This document shows, in pieces, positions 8,374 to 17,225 of a stretch of DNA of 64,000 bases. A program made the translations under genes and the position numbers. Where the stretch lies: positions 62,001 through 126,000 of the forward strand of contig NZ_NBZV01000005.1 in NCBI RefSeq assembly GCF_002379095.1. Reading direction: 5' to 3'. This DNA is from Polaromonas sp. AER18D-145 (GTDB lineage Bacteria > Pseudomonadota > Gammaproteobacteria > Burkholderiales > Burkholderiaceae_C). Below the pieces are notes generated by a model. That model saw only the letters and a program-made list of their open reading frames with translations, made no database searches and was not told the DNA's origin. Each line of letters starts with the position of its first letter. The first letter of the stretch is position 1.

Positions 8374-10242
8374 TCAAATCTCGATCTTGCTACCCAACTC
8401 CACCACCGAGTTGTTCGGCAAATTGAGGAAGTCCGCCGCGCCGCTGGCGTTGTGGTGCATCTGCGCAAACAGCTTCTCGCGCCACGGCGCCATGCCGCTG
8501 CCTATGGTGGGCACCACCACGTCGCGCGAGAGGAAGTAGCTGGTCGTCATGACGTCCAGTTCGCAGCCGCGCGTGCGCATCTGCTCCAGCGCCTTCGGCA
8601 GGTCCGGGTCATTCTTGAAACCGTAGTGAATCACCACCTGCCAGCAGTTGTGGCCCAGCGACTCGATCGCGAGCCGCTTGTCCATGCCTATCCATGGCAC
8701 CTCATGGTTGCGCACCGTGACAAACAGGTTCTGCTCGTGCAGCACCTTGTTGTGCTTGAGGTTGTGCAGCAGCGCATTGGGCACGGCGCCCGGCTCGGCG
8801 GTCAGGAACACCGCCGTGCCTTCCACGCGGGCCGGCGGGTTGATGAACACCGCTTCCAGGAAGCTGGGCAGGTCGATCGCATCGGCTCGCAGTTTCTCGT
8901 TGAGCAAGGCCCGCCCCTGCTTCCAGGTCATCATCAGGGTGAAGATGATCCCGCCAATGGCCAGCGGGAACCAGCCGCCGGCAAACAGCTTCATCAGGTT
9001 GGAGGCGAAGAAGGCGAAATCCACGACGAAGAAGACACCGGTGGCGGCGATACACAGCCACAGCGGGTATTTCCAGGCGTGGCGGATGACAAAGAAAGTC
9101 AAAATCGTGGTGATCAGCATGTCCAGCGTGACAGCGATGCCGTAAGCCGCCGCCAGGTTGCTCGACGAGCGGAACATCACCACGGCCAGCACGATGGTGA
9201 CAAACAGGCCCCAGTTCACCAGGGGAATGTAGATCTGCCCGGTGTCGCGTACGCTGGTGTGCTGGATGTTCAGGCGCGGCAGGTAACCCAGCTGGATCAC
9301 CTGCTTGGTCACACTGAAGGCCCCCGTGATCAACGCCTGCGAGGCGATCACCGTCGCCATGGTGGCCAGCAGCACCAGCGGCAACAGCGCCCAATCCGGA
9401 GCCATCAGGTAAAAAGGGTTTTTCACGGCTTCCGGGTTGCTCAGCAACAGCGCGCCCTGGCCGAAATAATTCAGGGTCAGGGCAGGCATGACCACGGCAA
9501 ACCAGGCCAGGCGAATCGGCTTCTTGCCGAAGTGGCCGAGGTCGGCATACAAGGCCTCGGCGCCCGTCACGCACAGCACCACCGCGCCGAGAATGATGAA
9601 GGTCGTCCCCGGGTTGAACCACATGAACATCACGGCGTAATGCGGGCTCAGTGCCTTGAGAATGATGGGGTTGGTGATGATCTGCGCCGCGCCCAGCACT
9701 GCCAGCACGGCAAACCAGACCAGGGTGATCGGGCCAAAAAACTTGCCAATGCCGGCGGTACCGCGCTTTTGCACGGCAAAGAGCGCAAACAGGATCACCA
9801 GCGTGGCCGGGATCACGTACTGCTTGAAGGCCGGCGAGATGATCTCCAGGCCCTCGACCGCCGACAGCACCGAGATGGCGGGCGTGATCACGCCGTCGCC
9901 GTAAAACAGCGAGGTGCCGAAAATGCCGATGATCAGGAGAACACGCCGCAGCTCCGGCTTGTCCTTGACCGCCTGCGAGGCCAGCGCCAGCATGGCGACC
10001 AGCCCCCCCTCGCCGTTGTTGTCGGCACGCAGCACCAGCAACACGTACTTGATCGAAACAATGACGGTCAGCGTCCAGAAGAAGATGGACAGGATGCCGT
10101 AAATGTTGTCAGGGGTAAACGCGACGTGCCCGGAGCCGAAGACTTCCTTGATGGCATACAGGACGCTGGTTCCGATGTCGCCGTAGACGACGCCGATGGC
10201 GCCCAAAGTCAGCGCCGCGAGAGATGATTTATTACTGGACAC
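8374..10242 (-). CDS. kup: Kup-type low-affinity potassium transporter
   Basis: 622 residues, the same length as E. coli Kup. It starts with [20 protein letters not shown], the conserved first helix with the GDIGTSPLY-type motif, then [16 protein letters not shown], the family signature, and about 12 membrane segments. A C-terminal cytoplasmic domain of about 150 residues follows. It takes up K+ with H+ at the inner membrane. The start codon is GTG at 10240-10242 with no strong ribosome-binding site, so a nearby alternative start is possible. A 17-bp perfect inverted repeat lies about 133 nt upstream (10375-10391). Confidence 0.95.
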   Translation of the reverse strand: MSSNKSSLAALTLGAIGVVYGDIGTSVLYAIKEVFGSGHVAFTPDNIYGILSIFFWTLTVIVSIKYVLLVLRADNNGEGGLVAMLALASQAVKDKPELRRVLLIIGIFGTSLFYGDGVITPAISVLSAVEGLEIISPAFKQYVIPATLVILFALFAVQKRGTAGIGKFFGPITLVWFAVLAVLGAAQIITNPIILKALSPHYAVMFMWFNPGTTFIILGAVVLCVTGAEALYADLGHFGKKPIRLAWFAVVMPALTLNYFGQGALLLSNPEAVKNPFYLMAPDWALLPLVLLATMATVIASQALITGAFSVTKQVIQLGYLPRLNIQHTSVRDTGQIYIPLVNWGLFVTIVLAVVMFRSSSNLAAAYGIAVTLDMLITTILTFFVIRHAWKYPLWLCIAATGVFFVVDFAFFASNLMKLFAGGWFPLAIGGIIFTLMMTWKQGRALLNEKLRADAIDLPSFLEAVFINPPARVEGTAVFLTAEPGAVPNALLHNLKHNKVLHEQNLFVTVRNHEVPWIGMDKRLAIESLGHNCWQVVIHYGFKNDPDLPKALEQMRTRGCELDVMTTSYFLSRDVVVPTIGSGMAPWREKLFAQMHHNASGAADFLNLPNNSVVELGSKIEI

Positions 10243-10374
10243 AAAAAAATTCCCGCTTGGGCTGGATCAGTCAGGTGCCAGCGGCGGGAAGGGTTGCCAT
10301 GAGGAACACTATTTTGCGCCTCGTCCGGCACTTGGCAAGTCAGCGCAGACCCCTAATCGCGAGAATGCTGTATT

Positions 10375-10391
10375 TTGTTGCACTGCAACAA
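10375..10391. promoter_or_regulatory. 17-bp perfect inverted repeat, candidate operator
   Basis: TTGTTGCACTGCAACAA: two perfect 8-bp arms around one central base. The sequence has the TGCA...TGCA pattern seen in sites of PhaR-type and some other regulators, but I cannot name the protein. It lies upstream of kup on the minus strand in an A/T-rich patch (TATTTTGTTG) that could contain promoter elements. Confidence 0.45.
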
Positions 10392-10450
10392 CTTGTAACA
10401 ACGGCGCGAAGCGGCCGGTTTCCTTGCCGGATGGAAAGGGCACGAAATTC

Positions 10451-10504
10451 GCTTCGTTTTTGATAGCTGCCAGCGCCCGTCCATCAAGGGCTGAAGGCCA
10501 AAAA
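10451..10504 (+). repeat. 54-nt interspersed repeat, copy 4
   Basis: GCTTCGTTTTTGATAGCTGC followed by CAGCGCCCGTCC and AAGGGCTGAAGGCC, then A-rich. All parts of the family pattern are present. It sits between the kup start and the gshA stop. Confidence 0.7.
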
Positions 10505-10661
10505 GCCTTCAAGACCCGGATGGGAGGCGCGGGTAGCAACTGCATCTTCCTTTTCCCAGCAGCCGCGGGCAGGCCGGCTTTGCCGGATGCCTCGCGGCGT
10601 CCCCTGCAAGAGGAAACGGCACTACACGCAGCGCAGCGAAGTGAGAACGATAGGGGTGAGC

Positions 10662-11957
10662 TCAGTCATACACCTCGGCGTCCGGGTCGGTGGCTTCCAG
10701 CTCGTAACTGGCGGCCAACATGGCCAGCCGGCCAATCACGCCATACATGTAGAAGCGGTTCGGCCCGCTGGAGCCGGGTTGGACGCCAGGTTGCGGCAGG
10801 CGGCCGCTTTCGGCAAACGCCAGCGGCACGAAGCTGGCGCCGGGGGCGTTGAGGTTTTCGTCGATGCCGCGGTCGGCGTGCACGCGGTAAAAACCGCCCA
10901 CCACATAACGGTCCATCATGTAGACCACCGGCTCAGCCACCGCGTCGTTGATGCGCTCATGGGTCTGCACCCCTTCCTGGATGATGACCTCGGACAGCTG
11001 CTGGCCGTCCTTGGTGGTGCTCATCTTGTTTTTGGTCTTGCGGCTGAGCTCGTCGAGGTCTTTGACGTCGCGCACCGTCATGATGCCCATGCCGCAGGTG
11101 CCGTTGTCGGCCTTGACGATGACAAACGGCTTTTCGTTGATGCCATATTCCTTGTACTTGCGCTTGATCTTGGTCAGCAGCGCGTCGACATTGGTGGTCA
11201 GGCAGTCCATGCCCGTGCCTTCGGCGATGTTGACCTCGCCGCACTTGGCAAACATCGGGTTGATCAGCCAGGGGTCCACGCCCAGCAGCTTGCCGAAACG
11301 CTTGGACACCTCCTCATAGGCCTGGAAATGGCGCGACTTGCGCCGCACCGACCAGCCCGCATGCAGCGGCGGCAGCAAATACTGCTCGTTGAGGTCTTCC
11401 AGCATGCCGGGAATGCCGGCCGACAGGTCGTTGTTGAGCAGGATGGTGCAGGGGTCGAAGTTTTTCAGCCCCAGGCGCCGGTCGGTGCGCACCAGCGGCT
11501 CCAGCGTGATCTGCTCGCCGGTGGGCAGGGTCAGCGTGGTCGGCTCGGTGATTTCCGGGCTCAGCGAGCCAAAACGCACGTTGAGCCCGGCCTGGTGAAA
11601 AATCCGCTTGAGCTGCAGGATGTTGGCCAGGTAAAAGGTGTTGCGCGTGTGGTTTTCAGGAATGACCAGCAGGTTGCGCGCCTCGGGACAGATCTTCTCG
11701 ATCGCCGCCATCGCCGCCTGGACCGCCAGCGGCAGCATTTCGGGTGTCAGGTTGTTCCAGCCGGCGGGATACAGGTTGGTGTCCACCGGCGCCAGCTTGA
11801 AGCCGGCGTTGCGCACATCGACCGAGCTGTAAAACGGCGGCGTATGCTCCATCCACTCCAGGCGGAACCAGCGCTCGATCGCCGGCGTGGTGTCCAGGAT
11901 GCGCTGCTCGAGTTCGTTGATCGGGCCGTTCAGGGCAGTGATGAGATGCGGAACCAT
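10662..11957 (-). CDS. gshA: Glutamate-cysteine ligase, proteobacterial (Acidithiobacillus-type) family
   Basis: 431 residues matching the GshA type described in Acidithiobacillus and common in Betaproteobacteria, which is unrelated in sequence to E. coli GshA. Conserved stretches include FKLAPVDTNLYPAGWNNL near residue 53, VIPENHTRNTFYL, and the ATP-grasp-like FVIVKADNGTCGMGIM. It makes gamma-glutamylcysteine, the first step of glutathione synthesis, in the cytoplasm. An AGAGGA ribosome-binding site lies 6 nt before the ATG. gshB lies downstream on the same strand beyond kup and benE. The FkbM gene ends 95 nt upstream. Confidence 0.95.
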   Translation of the reverse strand: MVPHLITALNGPINELEQRILDTTPAIERWFRLEWMEHTPPFYSSVDVRNAGFKLAPVDTNLYPAGWNNLTPEMLPLAVQAAMAAIEKICPEARNLLVIPENHTRNTFYLANILQLKRIFHQAGLNVRFGSLSPEITEPTTLTLPTGEQITLEPLVRTDRRLGLKNFDPCTILLNNDLSAGIPGMLEDLNEQYLLPPLHAGWSVRRKSRHFQAYEEVSKRFGKLLGVDPWLINPMFAKCGEVNIAEGTGMDCLTTNVDALLTKIKRKYKEYGINEKPFVIVKADNGTCGMGIMTVRDVKDLDELSRKTKNKMSTTKDGQQLSEVIIQEGVQTHERINDAVAEPVVYMMDRYVVGGFYRVHADRGIDENLNAPGASFVPLAFAESGRLPQPGVQPGSSGPNRFYMYGVIGRLAMLAASYELEATDPDAEVYD

Positions 11958-12052
11958 GGAATCCTCTGGAGAATGGGAAGCAGGGAAAGAGGTTGGGCCG
12001 AAATGCGCCGCTTCAAGTTGGACTGTTGCGGCCCGTCAGGGTGGCGAGGCCA

Positions 12053-12850
12053 TCAGCTGAACTTGATGCGGGAAAGGCAGGGGTCACTGCGATGGATCGC
12101 AAGAAGGTTGATGCCGACCTGGTGGTGCTGATACCCGTATTTTTCAAGCAGCTGCTTCAGTGCCGCCGCATCAAGCTTGATCGTCTCGACCAGCATCATC
12201 GGCTTGTGGGCTTCGATGGACTGGAGGGCGCCGGCCAGCCCCTCCATCTCCATACCCTCAATATCCAGCTTGAGAAAATCCAGCCGGGATAGACCCAGGC
12301 CATCGACGGTGATCATGTTCACCGCCTGCCCGCCCGCGGGGGAGTAGTCAATCGCCTGTCCGATAAATTCATTCCTGACACTCTGGCGCAGCTCCAGCGA
12401 GCCAAAGCTGGCCGGCTTCAAATAGTCAGGCCTGGGAATGGTGATGCTGCCCGCCTCACCGCCCAACGCTGCGTGGTGCACGGTGGCGTTGAAACAGTTG
12501 TTGAGCGCAACATTGCCGGCCAGGGCGTAAAAGACGCGCTCCTGCGCCTCCACGGCAATGACTTGCCCCCAGCCATGCATGTGCCGGGCCCACTCGATGG
12601 TGTGCACACCGATATTGGCGCCACCGTCGATGGCAACCACGCCGTCGCCAAACACCTGCCGCCGCAGCGTGAGCATGTCCAGGGCCAGCTGCACTTCCTG
12701 GGGGTCGAACCAGGAGCTTTCAAAAATCTGGTGCCCGACGCCATAGCCCCGCTTTTCATCCACCATGCGGTAGTCGTTGCGGTTGACGATCATGGTCCCA
12801 TGCCCGGAGGACACCAGAACAAAGGGCAAGGGACGGAGAATGCGTGTCAA
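12053..12850 (-). CDS. FkbM-family methyltransferase
   Basis: About 265 residues with an S-adenosylmethionine-binding core: [18 protein letters not shown] (motif I, near residue 72), then [15 protein letters not shown], and [16 protein letters not shown], the hallmark of FkbM methyltransferases. These methylate oxygen atoms of sugars or small molecules; the target here is unknown. The TTG start overlaps the proA stop (TTGA) and has a GAGGTG sequence about 6 nt upstream inside proA, which suggests translational coupling; an ATG at 12793 would remove 19 residues. No polysaccharide genes surround it, so the link with proline synthesis looks accidental or acquired. Confidence 0.85.
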   Translation of the reverse strand: MTRILRPLPFVLVSSGHGTMIVNRNDYRMVDEKRGYGVGHQIFESSWFDPQEVQLALDMLTLRRQVFGDGVVAIDGGANIGVHTIEWARHMHGWGQVIAVEAQERVFYALAGNVALNNCFNATVHHAALGGEAGSITIPRPDYLKPASFGSLELRQSVRNEFIGQAIDYSPAGGQAVNMITVDGLGLSRLDFLKLDIEGMEMEGLAGALQSIEAHKPMMLVETIKLDAAALKQLLEKYGYQHHQVGINLLAIHRSDPCLSRIKFS

Positions 12851-14169
12851 ACCCGCACCTCGCCGTTGCCCAGCACCACGTACTTCAGCGAGGTCAGGCC
12901 CTCGATGCCGACCGGGCCGCGGGCGTGGAACTTGTCCGTGGAGATGCCGATCTCCGCACCCAGGCCGAACTCGAAGCCATCAGCGAAGCGGGTGCTCGCA
13001 TTCACCATGACGCTGGCCGAATCGACTTCGCGCAGAAACTGCTGGGCGTGCATGTGGTCGCGCGTGAGGATGGCGTCGGTGTGGTGGCTGGAGTACTGGT
13101 TGATGTGGGCAATCGCTTCGTCCACACCGGCCACCACCTTGATGCTGATCACCGGCGCCAGGTATTCCTCGTACCAGTCCTGCTCGCTGGCGGGCTGAAC
13201 CACGGCTTGCGGCACGCCTGCAAGAATCGCCCGGGCTTCGGCATCGCAACGCATCTCCACCCCCTTGGCGGCGTAGATGGCGCCGATTTTCGGCAGGAAG
13301 TCCGCCGCCACGCCGCGCGCCACCAGCAGCCCTTCGCTGGCGTTGCAAGGACTGTATTTGCTGGTCTTGGCGTTGTCGGCCACGGCCACGGCCATGGCCA
13401 TGTCGCAGGGGTCGTCCACATAGACATGACAGTTGCCGTCCAGGTGTTTGATGACCGGCACTTTCGCGTCGCGGCTGATGCGCTCGATCAGGCCTTTGCC
13501 GCCGCGCGGAATGATCACGTCCACATACTGCGGCATGGTGATCAGGAGGCCGACCGCCGCACGGTCGATGGTGGGAACCAGCTGCACGGCCTCTTGCGGC
13601 AGGCCGGCGTCCCGCAGCGCCTGGTGCACCAGGGCCGCCAGCGCCTTGTTCGACTCGATCGCCTCCGAGCCGCCGCGCAGGATGCAGGCGTTGCCGCTCT
13701 TGATGGCCAGCGACGCGGCTTCGATCGTGACGTTGGGCCGGCTTTCGTAAATCATGCCGAACACGCCGATGGGCACACGCATCTGGCCGACGCGGATGCC
13801 GCTGGGCTGCTGCTTCATGCCGATGATTTCGCCGATCACGTCGGGCATGGCGGCGAGCTGCTCGCACCCCGCGGCCACCGTGGCGATGTCCTTGGCCCCC
13901 AGCTTGAGGCGGTCCAGCATCGGACCGGCCAGGCCGGCCGCGGCCGCCCGTTCGAGGTCGCGCTGGTTGGCCGCCTGCAAGGGCGCGATGTTCTGGCGCA
14001 GCAAGCCGGCCAGCGCCAAGAGCGCTCTGTTTTTAATAGCAGCCGGCGCCCGCGCAGTCTGGGCCGAGGCCGATTTTGCTTTGGAACCCATGACCGCCAT
14101 CAGGCCTGCCAGTTCGGGGTCGGCTTGGCCGGTTCGGGCCAGCGTGTTGGAAAGATCAGGCGCGTTCAT
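12847..14169 (-). CDS. proA: Gamma-glutamyl phosphate reductase
   Basis: 440 residues. It contains [24 protein letters not shown] and the catalytic cysteine in [10 protein letters not shown] (Cys275), both diagnostic of ProA, and ends in [18 protein letters not shown]. It reduces gamma-glutamyl phosphate to glutamate semialdehyde for proline synthesis with NADPH. No proB is nearby. Codons 31-49 coincide with a 54-nt interspersed repeat read antisense and include AT-rich codons such as ATT AAA AAC AGA that are unusual for this genome. The first about 20 residues extend beyond E. coli ProA. It begins 42 nt after the hemerythrin gene. Confidence 0.97.
   Translation of the reverse strand: MNAPDLSNTLARTGQADPELAGLMAVMGSKAKSASAQTARAPAAIKNRALLALAGLLRQNIAPLQAANQRDLERAAAAGLAGPMLDRLKLGAKDIATVAAGCEQLAAMPDVIGEIIGMKQQPSGIRVGQMRVPIGVFGMIYESRPNVTIEAASLAIKSGNACILRGGSEAIESNKALAALVHQALRDAGLPQEAVQLVPTIDRAAVGLLITMPQYVDVIIPRGGKGLIERISRDAKVPVIKHLDGNCHVYVDDPCDMAMAVAVADNAKTSKYSPCNASEGLLVARGVAADFLPKIGAIYAAKGVEMRCDAEARAILAGVPQAVVQPASEQDWYEEYLAPVISIKVVAGVDEAIAHINQYSSHHTDAILTRDHMHAQQFLREVDSASVMVNASTRFADGFEFGLGAEIGISTDKFHARGPVGIEGLTSLKYVVLGNGEVRV
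14024..14077 (+). repeat. 54-nt repeat-like segment inside proA, copy 5
   Basis: GCTCTGTTTTTAATAGCAGC then CGGCGCCCGCGCAG and GGGCCGAGGCCGATTTT match the family pattern at exactly 54 nt. It lies within codons 31-49 of proA, antisense to the gene. The encoded residues still align with other ProA proteins without a visible gap, so chance resemblance cannot be excluded. Confidence 0.5.
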
Positions 14170-14211
14170 GGCCCTATTTTGCCCGTATTCATGCGCCGGG
14201 GAGCACGGCCG

Positions 14212-14793
14212 TCACTTCTGGGCGGGCACGCCGCGGCGCTGCATCATGTCCTGGCTCATGGCCTGCAGGGCGTCAGCCGTCAGCGTGGCCTGCGCCGCGG
14301 GGTAGGCCAGGTGGTCCTCGTCCGCCAGGTGGCGCACGTACAGTGCGGCAAACCGGTTCAGCGCAGCGGTCCGGGCAGGGTCCAGCGGCGTCCAGTCCGC
14401 AGCCGGGCTGTCGGTGATGGCCTGCAGCACGCTGCGCGCCAAAGGCCAGACGGCCTCCATGTCGCGGTGGTCCTGCAGCAGGCGCTGCACCAGGGCGCGC
14501 AGGCCGGCGTCCGGCCCGGCCAGCAGCGGCGGGAACACGTGGATCTCCTCGTCCTGGTGGTGCAGGGGCGCGGCGAGGTCGAAGTAACGCATCACGTCAC
14601 GCGCGGCCTGCCGCGCGGCATCGTCGCAGCCGCGCTCCAGCAGATGCTGCTGCAGGCGTGCCAGCAAGGCCAGCATGCGCTCGACCCGCTCGTGGCAGGC
14701 GCCCAGCATCTCGAAAGGCGCTTCAAAACCGGCCCCGGGCGCATGAAAACCGGGCAGGGCCTGCGCCCGCGCACTGCGGCGCACCGTGCCCAT
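14212..14793 (-). CDS. Hemerythrin-like (HHE) protein
   Basis: About 193 residues, all helical in character, with a hemerythrin HHE pattern: His34 in GACHERVERM, the cluster PLHHQDEEIHVFP (about residues 77-89), a later QDHRDME and VRHLADEDHLAYP. These His/Glu/Asp residues fit a di-iron four-helix bundle that binds O2 or NO or protects and repairs iron centres. It is the last clear member of the nitrate-respiration gene run, starting 1 nt after the preceding stop. The ATG at 14793 is chosen because the longer frame would run into the upstream gene. Confidence 0.82.
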   Translation of the reverse strand: MGTVRRSARAQALPGFHAPGAGFEAPFEMLGACHERVERMLALLARLQQHLLERGCDDAARQAARDVMRYFDLAAPLHHQDEEIHVFPPLLAGPDAGLRALVQRLLQDHRDMEAVWPLARSVLQAITDSPAADWTPLDPARTAALNRFAALYVRHLADEDHLAYPAAQATLTADALQAMSQDMMQRRGVPAQK

Positions 14794-14794
14794 G

Positions 14795-15199
14795 TCAGCC
14801 GAACTGCACCGGCTGGCCCTGCGGGTCAAACGGGATGAAAGCGCCAATCTGGCCCTGCTTGATGGACTCGACCATGCGCTGCAGCGGCTCCTCGGCATCT
14901 TCGGTGGTGGGCGCGCGGTTCACCGAGCCACCCAGTGCAGCGGCAAACACCAGGCCCCAGTTGTGGCCGAACTGGCTGGACTCCTGCACCAGCGCGGCAA
15001 ACGAGCTCAGCTCTTCCGGCCGTTTGTCCACACACATCAGCGGCACCAGCGCACCGCCCTGGCCGGCCTCAAAACGTTCGCGCTGCACTGGCGTGCTGTC
15101 CTCGGGCAGCTCCACGCCGGTGAACACAAACAGCAGGCGCTGCGGCTCGGGCTGGGCCCGGGCTGCCTGCAGCAGGTCGTCAAAACTCAGAATGTCCAT
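14795..15199 (-). CDS. Small conserved protein of unknown function in the nar/nrdJ run
   Basis: 134 residues beginning MDILSFDDLLQAARAQPEPQ and containing RLLFVFTGVELPED, GGALVPLMCVDK and a C-terminal IGAFIPFDPQGQPVQF. I do not recognise a catalytic motif, membrane segment or signal peptide. Similar proteins in Burkholderiales have, as I recall, sometimes been given a ribonucleotide-reductase name, probably from their neighbourhood, because the sequence has none of the reductase motifs. It lies 12 nt after the nitroreductase and 1 nt before the hemerythrin gene, so it belongs to the same transcript and perhaps the same anaerobic programme. Confidence 0.75.
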   Translation of the reverse strand: MDILSFDDLLQAARAQPEPQRLLFVFTGVELPEDSTPVQRERFEAGQGGALVPLMCVDKRPEELSSFAALVQESSQFGHNWGLVFAAALGGSVNRAPTTEDAEEPLQRMVESIKQGQIGAFIPFDPQGQPVQFG

Positions 15200-15211
15200 C
15201 GGTTGATCCAG

Positions 15212-15892
15212 TCACAGGGAATAAAAAGAATCCGCCGGTTCGCGCCCCGGCGCGCCCCCGTCGGCAGAAAGGCTGCTTACAAAATCCGGCGGCGCAGGGC
15301 GCAGGCGCGCGGGCTTGCGCGACTGGGCCGTGCCGATGCTGACAAAACACAGCGCCTGTTCACCGGCCGCCAGGCCAAACAGGGCGCGCAGGCCGACGGA
15401 CTTCAGCGCCTTGCCGCTGGTCAATGCCGAACCATACCCCAATGCGGTGGCCATGAGCAGCATGTTCTGGATCGCGCAGCCGGCAGATACGGTGCGTTCG
15501 GCCAGGTCAATCTCCGCATCGCCGCGCTGGCCATCGACGACCACCAGCATCAGCAAGGGAGCGCGGTGCGCTTTTTCGCGCGCCTGGGCCAGTTGCTCCG
15601 GGGTGGCCTGGGCGTCGCGCGCCATCAGCGCCGCGCCGAACACTTCGGCCAGCCGCGCGCGCGCCGCCTGCGGCACGAGCACCAGGCGCCAGGGTTGCAG
15701 TTGCCCGTGGTCGGGCGCCGTGGCCGCCGCGGTCAGGATCATGCCGAGCTGCTTCGCATCGGGACCGGGTGCCAGCAGGCGTTTGGGCAAAATGGTCTGG
15801 CGTGACTGCATCAGCGTCACCGCCAGGCTGGCGGGATCATGGTCAGGCGCGGTAGATAGTGGCAACGGGGCCGGAACGGCAAGCAGGTTCAT
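15212..15892 (-). CDS. Nitroreductase-family flavoprotein
   Basis: About 226 residues with the FMN-binding nitroreductase pattern: MQSRQTILPKRLLAPGPD near the N-terminus, TAAATAPDHGQLQPWRLVLV, the mid-protein GCAIQNMLLMATALGYGSA helix and a C-terminal FVSIGTAQSRKPARLRP. It probably uses NAD(P)H to reduce a nitro or quinone compound; the physiological substrate is unknown. The ATG at 15892 is preceded by GAGGGGG, a strong ribosome-binding site, and lies 10 nt after the nnrS stop. It is part of the gene run with nrdJ and nar. Confidence 0.88.
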   Translation of the reverse strand: MNLLAVPAPLPLSTAPDHDPASLAVTLMQSRQTILPKRLLAPGPDAKQLGMILTAAATAPDHGQLQPWRLVLVPQAARARLAEVFGAALMARDAQATPEQLAQAREKAHRAPLLMLVVVDGQRGDAEIDLAERTVSAGCAIQNMLLMATALGYGSALTSGKALKSVGLRALFGLAAGEQALCFVSIGTAQSRKPARLRPAPPDFVSSLSADGGAPGREPADSFYSL

Positions 15893-15902
15893 CAGTACCC
15901 CC

Positions 15903-17225
15903 TCAACCGGGCCGCGCGTCAGCACGCAGGCGGCCATACCAGTTGCCCAGCCGCACACCCCACACCCCCATGACACCGGCCCACAACAGCGCGGCCGCCA
16001 GCAGCAGCCAGCCCGCAAGTGCCGTTTGCGCGGCAGCCACAATGCGCAACAGCGTCGCGGCCTGCAGCAGCCAGAACAGCGTCCAGATCAGGTTGTCGGC
16101 CACCAGCGCACGGCCGCTGTGGCCACAGGACACCCGCGTGACCATGGCCAGCATCAGCGACGCCAGGCAGCCCATGGTCAGCGCATGCAGCGACCCGAGG
16201 GCCAGCACCGGCGCGTCCTGTCCCAGGCCCAGCCACTGCGAGAGCCCCCCGAGCACCAGCGCCAGGCCGAGCCAGAAAAATCCGATGTGCAGCATGGCCA
16301 GCAAACGGTTCTTGAAGCTTTGCACCAGCCCCCAAACGACAGCGAGCCAGAGCAGCACGCCGCCCGCGGCCAGTTCGAAGGCACCGCGTGCCACCTGCCA
16401 GACCGTGCCTGCCGTGCCTTGCAGCGGACCGTCCAGCTCGACCCACACGGCTACCACCTCGGCCGCGGCGACGGCCAGCATCAGCCACAACACCCAGAAC
16501 GGACGCCAGGCGTCGATGCGCGGCAGGGCACTGGACGTGAAAAACGGAATCATGCGGTGCGCCACCGAGACATAGACCACCACCACAAACCCCCACAACC
16601 CGGTGAGGATGCAGGCGCGCGCCACGTCGGGCTCGCCCAGCAGCAGGCTGAGCGCCAGACCGGCCAAGCTCAGGCAGCCCACGATGCAGGCCGCGCCTGC
16701 CGTGCGCGCATGCACCTGGTCGTCAGCCTGACTGCGCCGGACCAGCCCCCAGAACAACGCCGTCACCCAGGACAGCCCCGCACAGGCCAGCACCAGCCCG
16801 GCCAATGCCGTCAGGCCATGCAGGTGCGCGCCGGCCAGGCACAGCAGCCAGCCTGCTGCATGCAGCAGCAGTGGCACGCGAAGCTGCCGGGGCGTCAGAG
16901 GCGGCACGCCCAGCCATTTGGGCCCGGCCGTGAAGAGGAAACCCGAGAAGAACAGAGGAATAAAACCAAAGGTCATGACCGCACCATGGGCCAGCGAGGG
17001 CGACAGCGCATAGGGCAGGCTCAGCACGGGACTGACGCGGTCAAGCTGCACCAGCGCCCACCAGCTGCCTGCGGCCACCAGCACCACCATGGCCAGAAAA
17101 AAACCCAGCCGGTGCGGCGCCAGCAGCAGATGGCTGGCGCGCCAGCGGCGGTCCACGCTGGCCCGCTCGCTGGCCGTGGGTTTGCCCGGCCTCACCCGCA
17201 GGGCGATGACCGGGCGCTCACTCAT
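15903..17225 (-). CDS. nnrS: NnrS family heme- and copper-containing membrane protein
   Basis: About 440 residues with roughly 12 membrane segments. Conserved NnrS pieces include LSPSLAHGAVMTFGFIPLFF, SGFLFTAGPKWLGVPPL, VAHRMIPFFTSSAL and LHALTMGCLASLMLAMVTRV, each with a histidine placed to bind metal. NnrS proteins are linked to denitrification and to tolerance of nitric oxide in the cytoplasmic membrane. Its ATG overlaps the nrdJ stop (ATGA), so the two are translationally coupled. Context in a nitrate respiration cluster agrees with a role against NO made during nitrite turnover. Confidence 0.92.
   Translation of the reverse strand: MSERPVIALRVRPGKPTASERASVDRRWRASHLLLAPHRLGFFLAMVVLVAAGSWWALVQLDRVSPVLSLPYALSPSLAHGAVMTFGFIPLFFSGFLFTAGPKWLGVPPLTPRQLRVPLLLHAAGWLLCLAGAHLHGLTALAGLVLACAGLSWVTALFWGLVRRSQADDQVHARTAGAACIVGCLSLAGLALSLLLGEPDVARACILTGLWGFVVVVYVSVAHRMIPFFTSSALPRIDAWRPFWVLWLMLAVAAAEVVAVWVELDGPLQGTAGTVWQVARGAFELAAGGVLLWLAVVWGLVQSFKNRLLAMLHIGFFWLGLALVLGGLSQWLGLGQDAPVLALGSLHALTMGCLASLMLAMVTRVSCGHSGRALVADNLIWTLFWLLQAATLLRIVAAAQTALAGWLLLAAALLWAGVMGVWGVRLGNWYGRLRADARPG

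Larger units (their letters stand above)
10243..10661. other. Intergenic region upstream of kup
   Basis: About 420 nt without a gene. It contains a perfect inverted repeat at 10375-10391, a 54-nt repeat at 10451-10504 and, near 10620-10655, a CTACACGCAGCG...GTGAG stretch that resembles part of the GC-rich repeat found at 48755 and 45356. The region must carry the kup promoter and the end of the gshA transcript. Confidence 0.55.

Noticed and set aside
12844-14838. A 664-codon open frame on the plus strand opposite proA and the hemerythrin gene
   Set aside because: It is a mirror of the high-GC coding bias of proA and its neighbour; the translation is His/Gly/Arg-rich with no family resemblance, and both opposite genes are certain.
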